From NCBI GenBank assembly GCA_034231615.1, contig CM067309.1:26125661-26189660 (forward strand): a DNA stretch of 64,000 bases, read 5' to 3'. Of the stretch, positions 44,841-56,086 are shown in pieces (the first letter of the stretch is position 1; each line of letters starts with the position of its first letter). The stretch comes from Meghimatium bilineatum. Its lineage: Eukaryota > Mollusca > Gastropoda > Stylommatophora > Philomycidae. The notes beneath the pieces are model-generated. The model was not told the origin of the DNA. It searched no databases and saw only the letters and a program-made list of their open reading frames with translations. The position numbers and the translations under genes are program-made.

Positions 44841-45520
44841 AAAGAAGATCGTATGATCAAAACGTAAGTTGTGTTTGTCTTTACTACTTTTCATTATAGG
44901 TATTTTCTCCATATTTTAATAGTAGTGGTAGGTATTTGTAACACTTATTTACTTCTTTAATATAATTACTGTGTTCATTTGACAGAGCTGGGGATTTCCT
45001 CCAGTATGATCTTGGTTGTCATATCTGTTGATATGGCCAAAATAGTAACTTTCAATAGAGAACTTTGTTTTTTAGTCATTGCCTGAGCTCTGCAATATGA
45101 ACGTGAACTTCAACAGTGCCGTTCTTACACTTCGTATTTTGTTGTGAATGTGTTTTTGATAAAGGCATTTTGAGTGAAACGTTGATTTGAGTGTTTTAAT
45201 ATGTATGTTATCAGTGATGAACAAAACTTCATTATCCTTTTGCAAGTTTCGCCTGTCAAATTAGGTCAAACTGTTATGACGTTTAACCTACTTTTAAAAG
45301 CATATCTAGGAATTGTACGAGTCTTGTATACATGTCAAATCATCATCATGACACTAGGGACACAAGTTCGATCTCATATTTAGTATGTACTTCAGCATGT
45401 GATTGACTGTTCCTGTTCTGTGTTGGTTGATAACTTTTCTTTTGATTCTTATATGTGGCTAGTTTCTTGCAGCCCCATGTTTCACTCCCAGGTCCTACAT
45501 TCTAGAAATAATAATAATAA
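44841..45520. other. Non-coding stretch with two hammerhead-like motifs
   Basis: Motifs at 44842-44868 and 45155-45186 (ttgataaaggcattttgagt then gaaacgttg). The sequence after the second (caaaacttcat, then caagtttcgcctg) resembles that after the motif at 41012, so they are copies of one repeat end. Confidence 0.45.
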
Positions 45521-45529
45521 GACCCCTAA

Positions 45530-45800
45530 CCCGTTAGGGTACTACAATGGAGACATAATCACACACAAATCCCTTCAAAGATCTCTATCTTCGGCTATTC
45601 AGAGAAATGTAGAAAAATCACACATAGACCATTGCCTGATGTTATCAACCCAGGATTTTCTTTTTCCCGCACTTCTCCTTACTGTTTCTCACTACCCTCG
45701 ACTGTTTACTGCACAATAATTGTAGAAAGTGAGATGAGTCTCGTTACATGTCCAATCCAAACAAGTTTACGCCGTTTCATCACTGCCAAAAGTGCTTCTT
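45530..45800 (-). pseudogene. Family K LINE C-terminal fragment
   Basis: The minus strand reads VMKRRKLVWIGHVTRLISL from about 45790, followed by a decayed end with DRDL-like and CVI-like words. It is weaker than the 30.9 and 60.1 kb copies. Confidence 0.5.
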
Positions 45801-45889
45801 GATAATAACATACAAGTTTGTGTATTTGCTGCCGTACGAATATATACATTTGTCTTGTATTCTCTATCTAAACACACATTAAATAATAT

Positions 45890-45970
45890 GTCAACAGAGA
45901 AAACAAATATACACCAATAATCAACATAGACAATATAGAACTAGAATGTTTAAACAAATTTAACTATCTG
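45890..45970 (+). pseudogene. Short family B RT fragment
   Basis: About 80 bases are nearly identical to 6878-6955 (caacatagacaatatagaac, then tagaatgtttaaacaaattt), encoding NIDNIELECLNKF. It has no other part of the element around it. Confidence 0.8.
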
Positions 45971-46915
45971 GAAGCATATATATATACTGTGACGTAGGAA
46001 ACTCCTAGAATATGAATGTTCTATGTTTGTATTCCTGAGGATACTCAAACACTTGTACAGAATGTTCGTTGATGTTGTAATAGTCCTAGTCTCGATTGGT
46101 CCGTTTTCAGTGACTTGAGTACACAGGATGAATGTCTTGACGAGATCACATCATTTTGGGAGATGTAATTAGTCCAATACGGACAAAACCTGTTTACTTC
46201 AGTTGCAAGGTGATTCGGTTCCTCTAGAAATTACCTGGCTCAATTCTCGTAAGCTGTAAGAATTGTCTAGATGTCTGTGTCGACATGTGGGTTTACACTG
46301 TGCGTTTATGGAAACATAATCAAGATCGAACGGGAACTGCACTTTGATGGATTTGTTGAAACGCACTTAGGAGCACATATTGAATTGTCTGATACCAAAA
46401 TCATCATCAGGAAGCATATCCTCGACAAGATGTAGCAATAATCACAGCCTTCGAAACTACTGCCGATCATGAACCAATCTTTCTCCTTCTGTTCAGGTAG
46501 ACGTTGCTGTCTTACTCCCATCTTCTTCGTGACCATCCTATTTTTCGCTACACTGGCATTATCCCACCGCCCCCGTCCCCCCATATAAGAATGTTCTTTT
46601 TCTAGGCGGTCATATAATATTTGTAATTTTCTGGAAATAATCTTGTTCTTATTCAGTTTTCTTTTATTTTCACTTCTCTCAGAATGTCCCTATTTGTGAT
46701 GATTTTGGTAAAATAGTATTCTAGGATTCTTATGTAACATTATGTTTGAAATGGTGCAATGTTGTTTCTCACATTCTTGGTCATTGTTCAGGATTTGCAC
46801 TTATATATTGCAACTATAATTATGCAGGCTCTAAGGAAAGTTAGTTCTGTTATTTTGTTGCAGTCCAGCCATATGTTTGTATCATTTGTATAAGTTTATT
46901 GGATGCAACGTTACT
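45971..46915. other. Non-coding stretch
   Basis: No recognised gene. A minus-strand 92-codon frame at 46306-46584 has no familiar motif. Confidence 0.3.
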
Positions 46916-46916
46916 A

Positions 46917-47130
46917 GCTATAGTAGATATCAAAGTGATAAGGAGAGACATGGTTAAATTAATTAGAGCAGTCATGAATACACTACAGAATTATAAAGAG
47001 GGGGCTGAAAAAGACACTGTGCATGTTCAGAAAATGAAAGAAATGTGAGTGACCAAGGGAGAGGGAGAAACTACGTCATAACTGGAAAGAACATAAGAAC
47101 ACACAACCAACAACTGACAGGACCACCATT
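46917..47130 (+). pseudogene. Family D LINE C-terminal fragment
   Basis: The frame reads DMVKLIRAVMNTLQNYKEGA then VHVQKMKEM and, frame-shifted, GKNIRTHNQQLTG, parallel to the ends at 1300-1440 and 15270-15430. Confidence 0.6.
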
Positions 47131-47222
47131 CTTTTCACAGCATGTACTTTTATATCTTGCGCAGCATGCATTTAGAGTCTGTATTACCGAGTGTGTTGAT
47201 GTAGCAGTTATCAATCAAGTGC

Positions 47223-47505
47223 GGCTGTAACTCCCTCTATCATCCTCATGCTCGATGTGACAGTGGAATATGCTGAAGATTTATCAATCAACTTCACGTC
47301 GTTTCGGTAGGCAACAAAACCCCAACAGCTTTTATTTGTGTTTTTGTTAACGGAGCTATCTATGTATATAATTATGTCTTGTGGTTTCTAGCGTAGCTGG
47401 GTGAGTTCATGCACTGTAAACCGTGACACCCGTCCATTTTCGATACGCTTTATCTAGTTGTATTATTACTTTAGTCAGTGATTTCTTCTCAGTGTCTACA
47501 TCCAT
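47223..47505 (-). pseudogene. Family D LINE RNase H start
   Basis: The minus strand encodes SLTKVIIQLDKAYRKW, then KPQDIIIYIDSSVNKNTNKS and CWGFVAYRNDVKLIDKSSAY, homologous to 15873-15600. Its 5' neighbour should be RT but is the Penelope-like element. Endonuclease sequence of the same family and strand appears on the far side at 51950-52190. Confidence 0.7.
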
Positions 47506-47539
47506 CCATTCACTGCCCTTTCCTATTTCTTCAAATTCC

Positions 47540-49291
47540 CATACTCCCGAGGAAGCCTCTCGTCAACTGGAAGATGATTCCTTCTATGAACCTCTCCCTT
47601 CGGACCCTATTCCTGATCATAACCTCACGGTTGGCTGCACTGTCAAACGACTCATCCGGCAAAACCTCCTTCCCTCTTCTGCTGTCTCGCTCCTTATCTC
47701 CAAGGCCAACCTGGGTAAACCTGCCCTCTATCTTCTGCCTAAAATTCACAAGGATCTTCACCCTGGCAGACCCATTGTGTCTGCATGTTCCTGTCCCACT
47801 GAGCATATCTCAGCGTTTCTTGATGTTGTTTTTCAACCTATTGTCGCTTCTCTTCCGTCGTACCTTAAGGACACCAACCATGCGTTAACCACATTCGCAT
47901 CGGTTGAGCTGCTCCCCCACCATACTTATCATCTCTTCCTCCTTGACGTTGTGTCTCTCTACACATCTATCCCTCACCACGACGGCCTTATCGCCATTCA
48001 GTTCTTTCTTGATCGTCACCCTCACCATTCCATTGCTACCTCTACCCTGGTCCGCTTGGCTGAACTTGTTCTCACCTTGAACTCCTTTGAGTTCGATGGC
48101 ACCTTCTTTAACCAGATCAGTGGTGTAGCTATGGGCACCAAAATGGGTCCCAGCTATGCTTGTCTGTTCATGGGCCATCTTGAGCACCTTATGTTCTCCA
48201 GCTTCCATGGTCCTATTCCTCAGTTCTACCGCCGCTACATTGATGATGGCTTTGGGTTCACTGACATGCCTGTTGCAGACCTCTCAGCCTTCATCTCATT
48301 CGTTAGCAACTTCCACCCCTCCATCAAATTCACTTCCATTGTCTCTGCTTCCTCTGTCACTTTCCTGGACATCTCTGTCTCTATTGGTCCAGTTTCGCTC
48401 TCTACCTCGGTCTACTATAAGCCTACTGACTCTCACAGCTTCCTTCTATATTCTTCTTCTCACCCTCGCTCATGCCGTGACTCCCTTCCCTTCTCTCAAC
48501 TCCTACGCCTTCGTCGCCTCTGCCAGGATGACTCTGACTTTCTTCAGCATGCCTATGATATGCTTGACTTCTTCCGCCGGCGTGCTTACCCGGAGGATGT
48601 CCTTCTCTCTGCCCTGGATCGTGTCCTTCCAATCTCCCGTGCTGATGCCTTATCACGTTCTCCTCTACTTCCTTCCACTCGTCCTAAACTTATCCTTACT
48701 TTCCACCCTCACAATATTCCTGCTCTTAAGATCCTTCTCCGGGACTTCTCGATCTTCTCATCTGATCCCCTTACCAAAGAGGCTTTTCCAACTCCACCTC
48801 TTGTGGCTTTCCGCCGAGACAGGAACCTACGCGATACTCTGGTTCACTCTCACCTTCGGCCGGCGGGATCTCCTATCGGCACCTCCCCGTGTCAGCGCCC
48901 GTGCCTCACGTGCCCTTTTGTCTTTCGGACCACCTCTATCCGATTCCCTAAGTCGGTATTCCATATCCACCACTCTTTTTCTTGTGTCTCTCGTAACGTC
49001 GTGTACGTTATCACTTGCAAACGCTGCAACCTGATGTACATTGGTGAAACGGGCAGATTCTTAGCCACTAGGTTTGCCGAACACTTACGGGACATCCGTA
49101 ACTATGGATCTTCCCCGGTGGCTCTCCACTTCAACACCAATTCTCACCGTGGTGTGCTGGACATTCAGGTCACTGGCTTAGTCTCTTGCCACTCAGGTGA
49201 CCGGCAACGTTTCTCATTAGAAAACCGCCTCATTCTTAATCTTGGCACTCTTAAGCCCCATGGCATCAATGACCAGCTATACTTTCAATAA
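47540..49291 (+). CDS. PLE reverse transcriptase with GIY-YIG endonuclease, N-terminally truncated
   Basis: The open frame has no ATG before motif B, so the true start is missing. RT motifs in order: LYLLPKIHK and GRPIVSACSCPTEHISAFLD, LFLLDVVSLYTSIPHHDGL (motif A), GVAMGTKMGPSYACLFMGHL (motif B), RRYIDDGFGF (motif C, YIDD), VTFLDISV and YYKPTDSHSFLLYSSSHP. A cysteine pair (CQRPCLTC) precedes the GIY-YIG nuclease: VVYVITCKRCNLMYIGETGR, then RFAEHLRDI and the late SLENRLI glutamate. PLE proteins prime reverse transcription at a nicked or telomere-like end. About 580 codons are open without a stop, so the copy is fairly young despite its 5' loss. Confidence 0.9.
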   Translation, partial: HTPEEASRQLEDDSFYEPLPSDPIPDHNLTVGCTVKRLIRQNLLPSSAVSLLISKANLGKPALYLLPKIHKDLHPGRPIVSACSCPTEHISAFLDVVFQPIVASLPSYLKDTNHALTTFASVELLPHHTYHLFLLDVVSLYTSIPHHDGLIAIQFFLDRHPHHSIATSTLVRLAELVLTLNSFEFDGTFFNQISGVAMGTKMGPSYACLFMGHLEHLMFSSFHGPIPQFYRRYIDDGFGFTDMPVADLSAFISFVSNFHPSIKFTSIVSASSVTFLDISVSIGPVSLSTSVYYKPTDSHSFLLYSSSHPRSCRDSLPFSQLLRLRRLCQDDSDFLQHAYDMLDFFRRRAYPEDVLLSALDRVLPISRADALSRSPLLPSTRPKLILTFHPHNIPALKILLRDFSIFSSDPLTKEAFPTPPLVAFRRDRNLRDTLVHSHLRPAGSPIGTSPCQRPCLTCPFVFRTTSIRFPKSVFHIHHSFSCVSRNVVYVITCKRCNLMYIGETGRFLATRFAEHLRDIRNYGSSPVALHFNTNSHRGVLDIQVTGLVSCHSGDRQRFSLENRLILNLGTLKPHGINDQLYFQ

Positions 49292-51374
49292 TCTCTATAC
49301 CTCCCTTCCCCCCCCCCATTTTTGTGTGTGTGTGTCTCCCTTGCTATGCCTCCCTGCTGCTCCTACATTCCTTCCTTCTGCCATCCCCCTATCCTCATTT
49401 TGTCTTACTCCTCTCATTGCTACTGTTCCTCTCCATTGTGGTGGATCGGCTTGGGCCCCCACCCAGGGGTTGGGGCTACGGTGACCCGCCACGTTGCTAT
49501 TGATGTGTTGGTGGGTTGTTACGCCTTGGGACTGGGACCGGCAGGATTTCATCCGGGGTGGGCCTAGTGCGGCTTTGCGCGTCGATTCTATGCCTCTTCT
49601 GTATCTCTTGCTATCCTACTCCACTCTCTTTCTACGGGTTGTTTTACCCAGGCTTCATTCTCCTCTTCCCCGTTCGATTCTTCGTCCTACTCTGTCTACT
49701 TTCTCCATTCCCACTACTTGAGGCTGTGTCCTCTGTTTCTTCTGTGCCATTCTCTGTGGCCCGTGGGCGCCACCACGTACCTATCATCTTATTACTTTTG
49801 GCCTTTTGCCGCTCTCTGGTTGTCCTTCTTTGGTCTTGTTGGGTCGGCTACCCTTACAGCCACTTAGCATGCCGAGGCTGGGAGACCTTTACACCGACTA
49901 CATATATATGTATATTTATTTATTTAGAATATACATATATATTTATTTATTTATTTATTTTTTATTTATTTATTTTTATTTTTTTCTTCCACACGACTTG
50001 GATGGCTCGGATACAGGGGTCCCCTATGTATAGTTATGGAGCCAGCGTGCGGTACGGGCAACACCTCCAGTGGGTTGCAATGTACGGTTGGTCTCACTCA
50101 ACTACGAACATCGTTTCATCTGACATGTTTCTCACCACGGTACATGGCCTGGACTAAGGGATCGTGTATCGGTGGCTCGAGGTTCTGTCCGTTGATCGTT
50201 GTTCCCATAGATGGGCTAGTGTACAGTGCGGGCAATACCCACATAGGGATTGTGACGTGCGGCTAGTCCATCCTCTTATCATATTCGGTTGATGCGACGG
50301 GTCTCACTTCCGAACACGGGGCCTAAAAGGTACTTGTCGTTGCGGTTGTGACCTTGGTCCATCTTCCACAATATCTATTTTATCGGAACCTCTGTTACAC
50401 CGACCTCCAATTACAACGACATTATGGACTGATGACCCTTACTTGGTCACATACGACCCCCCACCACCTCACATGCTTTGGCTGTAGTTCTGGGTCTGCC
50501 TCCATCTGACATTGCCTACTTTCCCCTTTTCTCTCCTACTCTGGTACCCTTCTCTTCTGCACCTTCTTTCTTTATCAGCCTGATACCTTTGCACGACGCG
50601 CCTCCCCGTGTTAGTCCCCCACCCCACCTTGCTGTGTCTGGTGGGCTCCTTCCTACTTCCACATCCCGTCCTTGCGTGGCGTATTTCCGGCTCGGGGCCC
50701 ACGTCCATCCACCGTTTTCTTCTTCTTCTTTCTTCTTTCTTCTTCTTTTTTCTTTTTTTTCCTCCCTTTTTTTTCTTTCTCTTTTTTTCTCTTCTTCTTC
50801 TCTCTTTTCTTGTTCTTCTCCTCTGACTATTTGTGGGAGTCACGGCTTTAACTTTTACCCGCCTCGGGTTTCTCTCTACGGCCCTGCCTATTATTTCAGT
50901 CGGTCTCTCGTCATAATACTGGACCGTTATACTTATCGATCAATCTTCCCTGCTGCCATCTCTGGAGTCCTCTTGCTTCCTGTGGTGTGACAATCTGGCA
51001 TGTTGGTATTTTATTGATGCTACTTGCCTTACTAGCTTTCATTGTCCATTGACCCTGACCCACCAGTGTGACTGTTGGTTTCAAGCTAGCCAGTTCTCAA
51101 CGTTTCAGATAAGTTCTTTTTTATATATTATCACCTATATTTTATATTTTACTCTCACTTACATACATCATTGTATTATCACTGTATTTTCTTCCCACTA
51201 TTATCTACTCCTACTTATAGTCTCTCTCCACTGCCTATATCTGCTCGGTCGTTTCTTTCTTTTCTCCCTTTTTTCTCTTCTTTATTCTTCATCTCCATCT
51301 CTCTCTCCCTCATCTGATCTCTCCTACCATCCTCTTTTGCGTTTCCATGACGACTGTATGCTAATACTCATTGC

Positions 51375-51800
51375 CTGTTGCCATTTCAGGTAATTATCTG
51401 AATTTATCCTCATTTATCTTAGTTTACTTGCTATTACACCTTAACTATTTTCACTCCTCATCTCATTCTGTGCACTTTCCCCTCCTCACTTCTTCCCATA
51501 CCCTCCTCCTCCCTGCTAGGCTGCTCCATCTCTGCTTCCTCTGCTATCTATTCGTTATACTCATTGCGTTTTGCCACTTTTGAGGTAAGTATCTTAATGT
51601 AACCTTATCTATTTTACTTACTACCACACCTTATCCATTTTCGCTCCTCACCTCCTTCCGGGCACTTTCTCTCCTCACTTCTTCTCCCCATACTCTCTTC
51701 CTCCCCAATATGCCGCTCCTTATTTACTTCCTCTACTATCCATTCACTATCTCTCCTCCTCTTTCCTCCCTATCAACCACGTTTGTTTCCAGGTAAGATT
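51375..51800 (+). repeat. Two tandem copies of a 195-208 bp unit in the PLE 3' region
   Basis: Each unit starts near a (c)aggtaa or gaggtaag word (51387, 51581, 51790) and runs through tatcctcatttatcttagtt-like, ttttc(a/g)ctcctca, actttcccctcctcacttct-like and ctatctattc blocks. A third unit start precedes the hammerhead core. Confidence 0.75.
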
Positions 51801-51819
51801 CGTTGTATCGTTGTCTTTC

Positions 51820-51860
51820 GTTTGTCCTGATGAAGGCTTAATAGTCGAAACGTCGTCTGT
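51820..51860 (+). ncRNA. Hammerhead-ribozyme core motif of the PLE
   Basis: ctgatga (51827-51833), a short stem ggc/gtc with one G-U, then gaaa (51847-51850) and cgtc, giving the conserved CUGAUGA..GAAA..GUC core. Minimal hammerheads of this kind are established in Penelope-like elements. The ACGU that closes helix III is palindromic, as expected for a form active as a dimer. I do not see a convincing helix I. Confidence 0.65.
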
Positions 51861-51945
51861 CCCTGTATCTCGTTGTTAGGTTGTGTTATGTTTTATTTTG
51901 GTAACACATCTACCTATTTTTGTTTATTCTTTCGTGCCCGCCTAT

Positions 51946-52195
51946 CTAAAAGAGTGGTGAATCTTGATCAGTCTGACTTACCTCCCTTTCAAGACTTATG
52001 GCACGTGGCAAATGGTCGCTCCCATAGTATTTAATAAATGTTCATCTTGCATCTGTCGCTCCATGACCTGACATCTGTGCGAGATCAATGTTGAAATCTG
52101 AGTCTGTATCTTTGACAGCTACTCTAGTCATGCTCACGCAGTTCAGAAGAGTTACTCTTGAGAAACGCTTGATTTAAAGCCAGTCCCTGGAGGTT
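51946..52195 (-). pseudogene. Family D LINE endonuclease fragment
   Basis: The minus strand reads SMTRVAVKDTDSDFNIDLAQ, MSGHGATDAR and YYGSDHLPRAISLEREV, an APE endonuclease end with GSDHLP. It parallels SITRLAINDSDLSIHLTLVS at 1000-1110. Confidence 0.65.
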
Positions 52196-52214
52196 GTTGT
52201 TTGAGTTTCCCCAA

Positions 52215-53445
52215 GAGACATTTCATTCATTCATTTTCCTTTTGCGTCGAAGTTAGCGCATAGGGCAGAGGTCAGATCTCTCCAATTCTGTCTGTTCAAA
52301 GCTATTCTGTGAAGTTCTTGAATAGTATGAATATTGGTTGTTTTACTTTCTCTTAGTATTGTTCTTCTGAGTGTTTCATTTGGTCTACCCCTTGCTCTTT
52401 TGCCTGTAGGTATCCATTCAAGAGATTGGTGGTGTATTCTGTTGGTGTCTGTGCGTAGGACATGCCCGATGTAGGACCAACGGCGTTTTCTGATAACATC
52501 TGTGATGAAATTGTGATGTGTCTCTGATTTTATCATTCGATTTGAATTCACTCCAATGGGTGTTAGTTGGAAGACATTTGAAGACAAAACGAAGACATTT
52601 GTTCTCGAAATTCAGTAATTTCTTTTCTGAAGATAAAGAGCTTTTCCCGCTCTCCCATCCATATGATAGCACCGGAATAACGCAGGAATTAAATAAGCGC
52701 ATTTTCGTGCGTGTGCTGCTTGACTTTGACTTCCAGATATTAGACAGTCTGTTAAATGCACTTGATGCTAGGGACATGCAAGTTGTAATTTGACATGACA
52801 TCACCGTCGAGTGTTAATTTGCTTCCTGGATAGGAGAATTTGTGTATTTTCCAGTTGTTGTCCATTTAAAGTAATTAAAATTCACCATTTGTTAGGTGAA
52901 TTGGTGAAGTTCATAATTTTTGTTTTTTATGAATTGATGTGGAGACCTGTTTGTCTTGCAATGAGTTTTAATCTATCAGTTTTTGTTTGTGCATCTTGAT
53001 GGTTTTCACTCAAAAGTGCCAGATCATCGGCATAATCAAGGTCTTCTGATGTTGTTTAATATAACCATTTGATTCCTAAATTTGTGTTGGATGTGCTTTT
53101 TTTCTCATAGCCCAATCAATTGTGATATTGAATAGAAATGGTGACATAGGGCAACCTTGTTTAACACCAGTAATCACAGGGAACCATTCTGAATTGCCTT
53201 TTTCTGTTCTAACACAGCATTTTGAGTTGGTATAGAATGATTTTAATCACATTTATATATTTGTTTTGGAATCCGTATATTTTTAAAATTTCCCAAAGCG
53301 ATGGTCAATGGATTCTGTCAAAGCCTTTTTGAAAATCAACGAAGTTTATTATGCGATTAGATCTAAATTCTAGACATTCTTCCATTATTGTTCTAAGATT
53401 GAATATATGGTCGAAGCAGGACTCTAAGTCTTTTGTCTAATGATT
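52215..53445 (-). pseudogene. Family R (BovB-like RTE), 3' part, split by an L insertion
   Basis: On the minus strand: FDHIFNLRTIMEECLEF, NFVDFQKGFDRIH (motif A), DLDYADDLALLSENHQDAQT (motif C), FNRLSNIWKSKSSSTRTK, LFNSCVIPVLSYG, RKRRWSYIGHVLR, KRARGRPNETLRRTILRESK and LNRQNWRDLTSALCANFDAK. It ends in an (ATGA)n tail (52217-52230). There are several frameshifts. The 5' part of the same copy is at 54907-55480. Confidence 0.85.
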
Positions 53446-54906
53446 TTTCTTCTTCTTCTTCGTTCGTTCACGTGAAACATGTCTATATCTGTAATTCTGT
53501 CTCCTGAATAAAACTCACTGTCTTTTGTAGTTCATACAGTGTCCCATAGAGCTTTGATTCCAGTGTTGTTTCCTCTGGCCAATATGTCTGCCTCAGCGTT
53601 TCATGCTCAGAACACTCTTGAAGTATATGTTTGGCACTCTGTGCTGTCTGTCCACATGAACACATGGCTGTGTTGCCAATCTTGAACTTTGTATACATGT
53701 GGCTGCGGAGTCGGTTGTGTCCTGTTCTGAGGCGTAGAATTATAACTTGTTCTGATCTGTTCATAATGTGATAGTCATCTTGTGTTGGTGTTTGTGGCTT
53801 TCTTATTGACTTGATCATCTGTTTTTTCTGATGGTAGGTGATTGGTATATCCGATTGGTCTTCGGCAGCACCTTCCTTAACCAGTTGGTCTGCTTTTTCA
53901 TTTCCTGGTATTCCACAGTGAGAGGGTATCAACTGCATGGTTACCCTATACTGGTAAGACAATTCACTAAGTAGTTTTTTCAAGTCTGTTAGTTTTCCAG
54001 ACTGGAGAGCTTGAAGCACTGACCTTGCATCTGTCAGGAATACCACAGGCTGTAGGTCAGAGTTGGAGTTCAGCAGTTTTTTTTAGCTGCCACGGTAATT
54101 GCCTGGATTTCTGCATCATAATTATTGCAGAATTTCCCTGTCGGTATTCTGATTGTATCTCTAGGCTTGTGTGTGTATTCTATATATACACCTGCACCTC
54201 CATTCCTCATAGCATTCTGTGTTGACCCATCTGTGTATACTCTGACCCATATATCTTGTGGATATTCCTCATCCAGGAAACTGAGTGTGACTGTCCTTCG
54301 CTGCACACTTTCTGTTCGTCCTCGCTTAGTATTACTTTCACATGGGTCTGAATGCATATAATGTATATTGGCATTCCATGCCTTTCACTCCACGGGGTTT
54401 GTTCTGGTACAGATCTTAAGGGGCTGTCAACTTCAGGTAGGTCTGTAAGTTGTCTACGGAGTCGTTTAGCTTGGTAGATAAAGCTGCTCCTTTTCAGTCG
54501 CCCCATTGCTAGATTTTTGAATCTTTCCTTCATTGGATATTTGGCATACACTGAAACTTTTCTGCTTGAATTAGTATTTTGTGTATCTGCGTTCACCAAG
54601 TGTTTGCAATCCTCCCATTTTCTGCATCTCTGCTATGGGTGTTGATTTCATTGCTCCTAACATTATTCTAAGTGCCTGGTTTTTCACTTTATCTAGATCT
54701 TGTAATGTGGTGTTTGATGCAGGACACCACGTAGCTGAACCATATTCCAGGTGTGGTCTTATGCCTTGCTGGTAAACTTTACTGAGTATATTCCCACTGG
54801 CTCCCCATGTGGTTCCACTTAGTTTTCTCAGGATAGCTAACTTCCTCCTGGCTTTTGTTGTTGCTTTGTTTATGTGCTGCTTCCATGTCAGCTTATCATC
54901 AAAAGC
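53446..54906 (-). mobile_element. 5'-truncated family L copy inserted in family R
   Basis: This minus-strand insert of 1461 bp is a close copy of the 3' part of the element at 31983-36037, from the segment for FDDKLTW to the GAA tail. Over the last 187 codons I count about six amino-acid differences. A frameshift at about 54050-54075 and others upstream break the frame; the RNase H catalytic-end W of MQWIPSH is L here. Flanking words are alike but not identical (aaagtcat, aaaatcat), consistent with a target duplication of about 8 bp. Confidence 0.88.
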
Positions 54907-55480
54907 AACATGACTTTAATCTTGCAAGCATCATATTACAAAGAATTACATCATATTTACCAGGTACGGATAGCAGTGTGATTCCCCTCTAGTTATCACA
55001 GTTTGTTAGGTCTCCTTTTTTTGGAGTAGTTTGATAATGATACCATTTTTCCATTGTTTGGGTGGGCATTGGTTTTTCCAAATCATATTGAAAATATCCA
55101 GTAAAAATGACAAGGTATTATCATTTGCTGCTTTTAACATTTCACTTGTGATGTCATCTTGATCTGCTGCATTATTGTTTTTTTAATTTCTTAATGGTTT
55201 GTTTTACCTCTTCAAGTATGAAATTTTCTATCGAAGCCTCTAATGGTTGCATTGTCTCCATTTCCTCTAGATTTGGATTAGATTGGGGTGGTGGTCTGTT
55301 AAGAAGATCTTGGAAATGTTCAGCCCATCTTTGCTTTTGTTGTTCAGTTGTTGTTAGAACTTTGTCATTTTTGTCTTTAATAGATGCGTTTGAGATAAGT
55401 GGCTGGTTGCACAGTTGTTTGGTTATGTGGTGTAGTACCTTGCTGTTGTTGTGTTTTAGGCTGATTCAGCTTCCAATGCT
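54907..55480 (-). pseudogene. Family R RTE, 5' part of the split copy
   Basis: The minus strand reads LTTTEQQKQRWAEHFQDLLN, FILEEVKQTIKKLK, then KKGDLTNCDN.RGITLLSVP and MMLARLKS. It leads directly into the L insertion; the RT continues beyond it as SLDKRLR. Confidence 0.82.
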
Positions 55481-55884
55481 AAGTTGTTTATATAATTTTA
55501 TAATTGTGCCTGTCCTTTCTAGCGCTTGCTTTCCACTAGTATACTCAAAACTGAATATAATTCTCTTTGAAATTACTGGTATCAACAACCGGTTTCCCTT
55601 GTCCTTGACTAGACTGTCTGGTCAGGGGATTTAAGTTCTATGCCTGATTGATCAGGCACTATAAGTCCACTCCAAATAAGGACATAGTGTTTCGGTTTTT
55701 CCAGAAAGTTCTTGACACGTCTGTGACTAGGCTTCAAAACAACTTGTTGATCCCAAATGACCTTCACTTATATATTCGGGAAAATATTCTATTTTGTGAG
55801 ATGTCTTCTCAACTAATCATGCTAAATCCGTGGTTATTTTGTACTGAATGCGATCTGTTCTCATTATTCTAAATTTGAAGGACG
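55481..55884. other. Unassigned stretch
   Basis: No recognised gene; it may include further 5' sequence of the family R copy. Confidence 0.3.
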
Positions 55885-56086
55885 TCTATTTTCTTGATTA
55901 AATAAAAAACAAAAACCATGATAATCAGCAAAGACACAGAAGTACAAGAGCTAAACATAAACAGACATGGAGAGAAACTACAACAGGTAAAACATTATCA
56001 ATATCTTGGACACATAGTCACAAATAATGGCAGATGTGAAACAGAAGTTAAAAGGAGAATAGGAATGTCTAAAAGTACCTTCAATG
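55885..56086 (+). pseudogene. Family A LINE, first piece of a multiply split copy
   Basis: It encodes KTKTMIISKDTEVQELNINR and HYQYLGHIVTNNGRCETEVK, cut at 56087 by the inverted family B insertion. It continues at 57741-57914 and 58509-58830. Confidence 0.85.

Larger units (their letters stand above)
47506..51945 (+). mobile_element. Penelope-like element (PLE), 5'-truncated, with a long 3' non-coding part
   Basis: The block has an RT/GIY-YIG ORF and about 2.6 kb of C- and T-rich 3' sequence. That sequence includes an ATTT tract (49910-49980), a polypyrimidine tract (50717-50820), a tandem 200-bp duplication (51375-51790) and a canonical hammerhead core (51827-51855). It interrupts a family D LINE on the minus strand. 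Its composition differs sharply from the AT-rich surroundings. The exact 5' edge (47505-47550) and 3' edge (about 51,900-51,945) are not fixed by a visible duplication. Confidence 0.8.

Noticed and set aside
47423..47540. N-terminal extension of the PLE ORF as part of the protein
   Set aside because: The frame opens from a GTG inside family D sequence and has no PLE similarity before about 47550.
49516..50157. 213-codon plus-strand frame after the PLE ORF, with hydrophobic runs
   Set aside because: It is low-complexity, pyrimidine-rich and ATTT-rich sequence; the apparent membrane segments come from poly-T and TTA/TTT codons.
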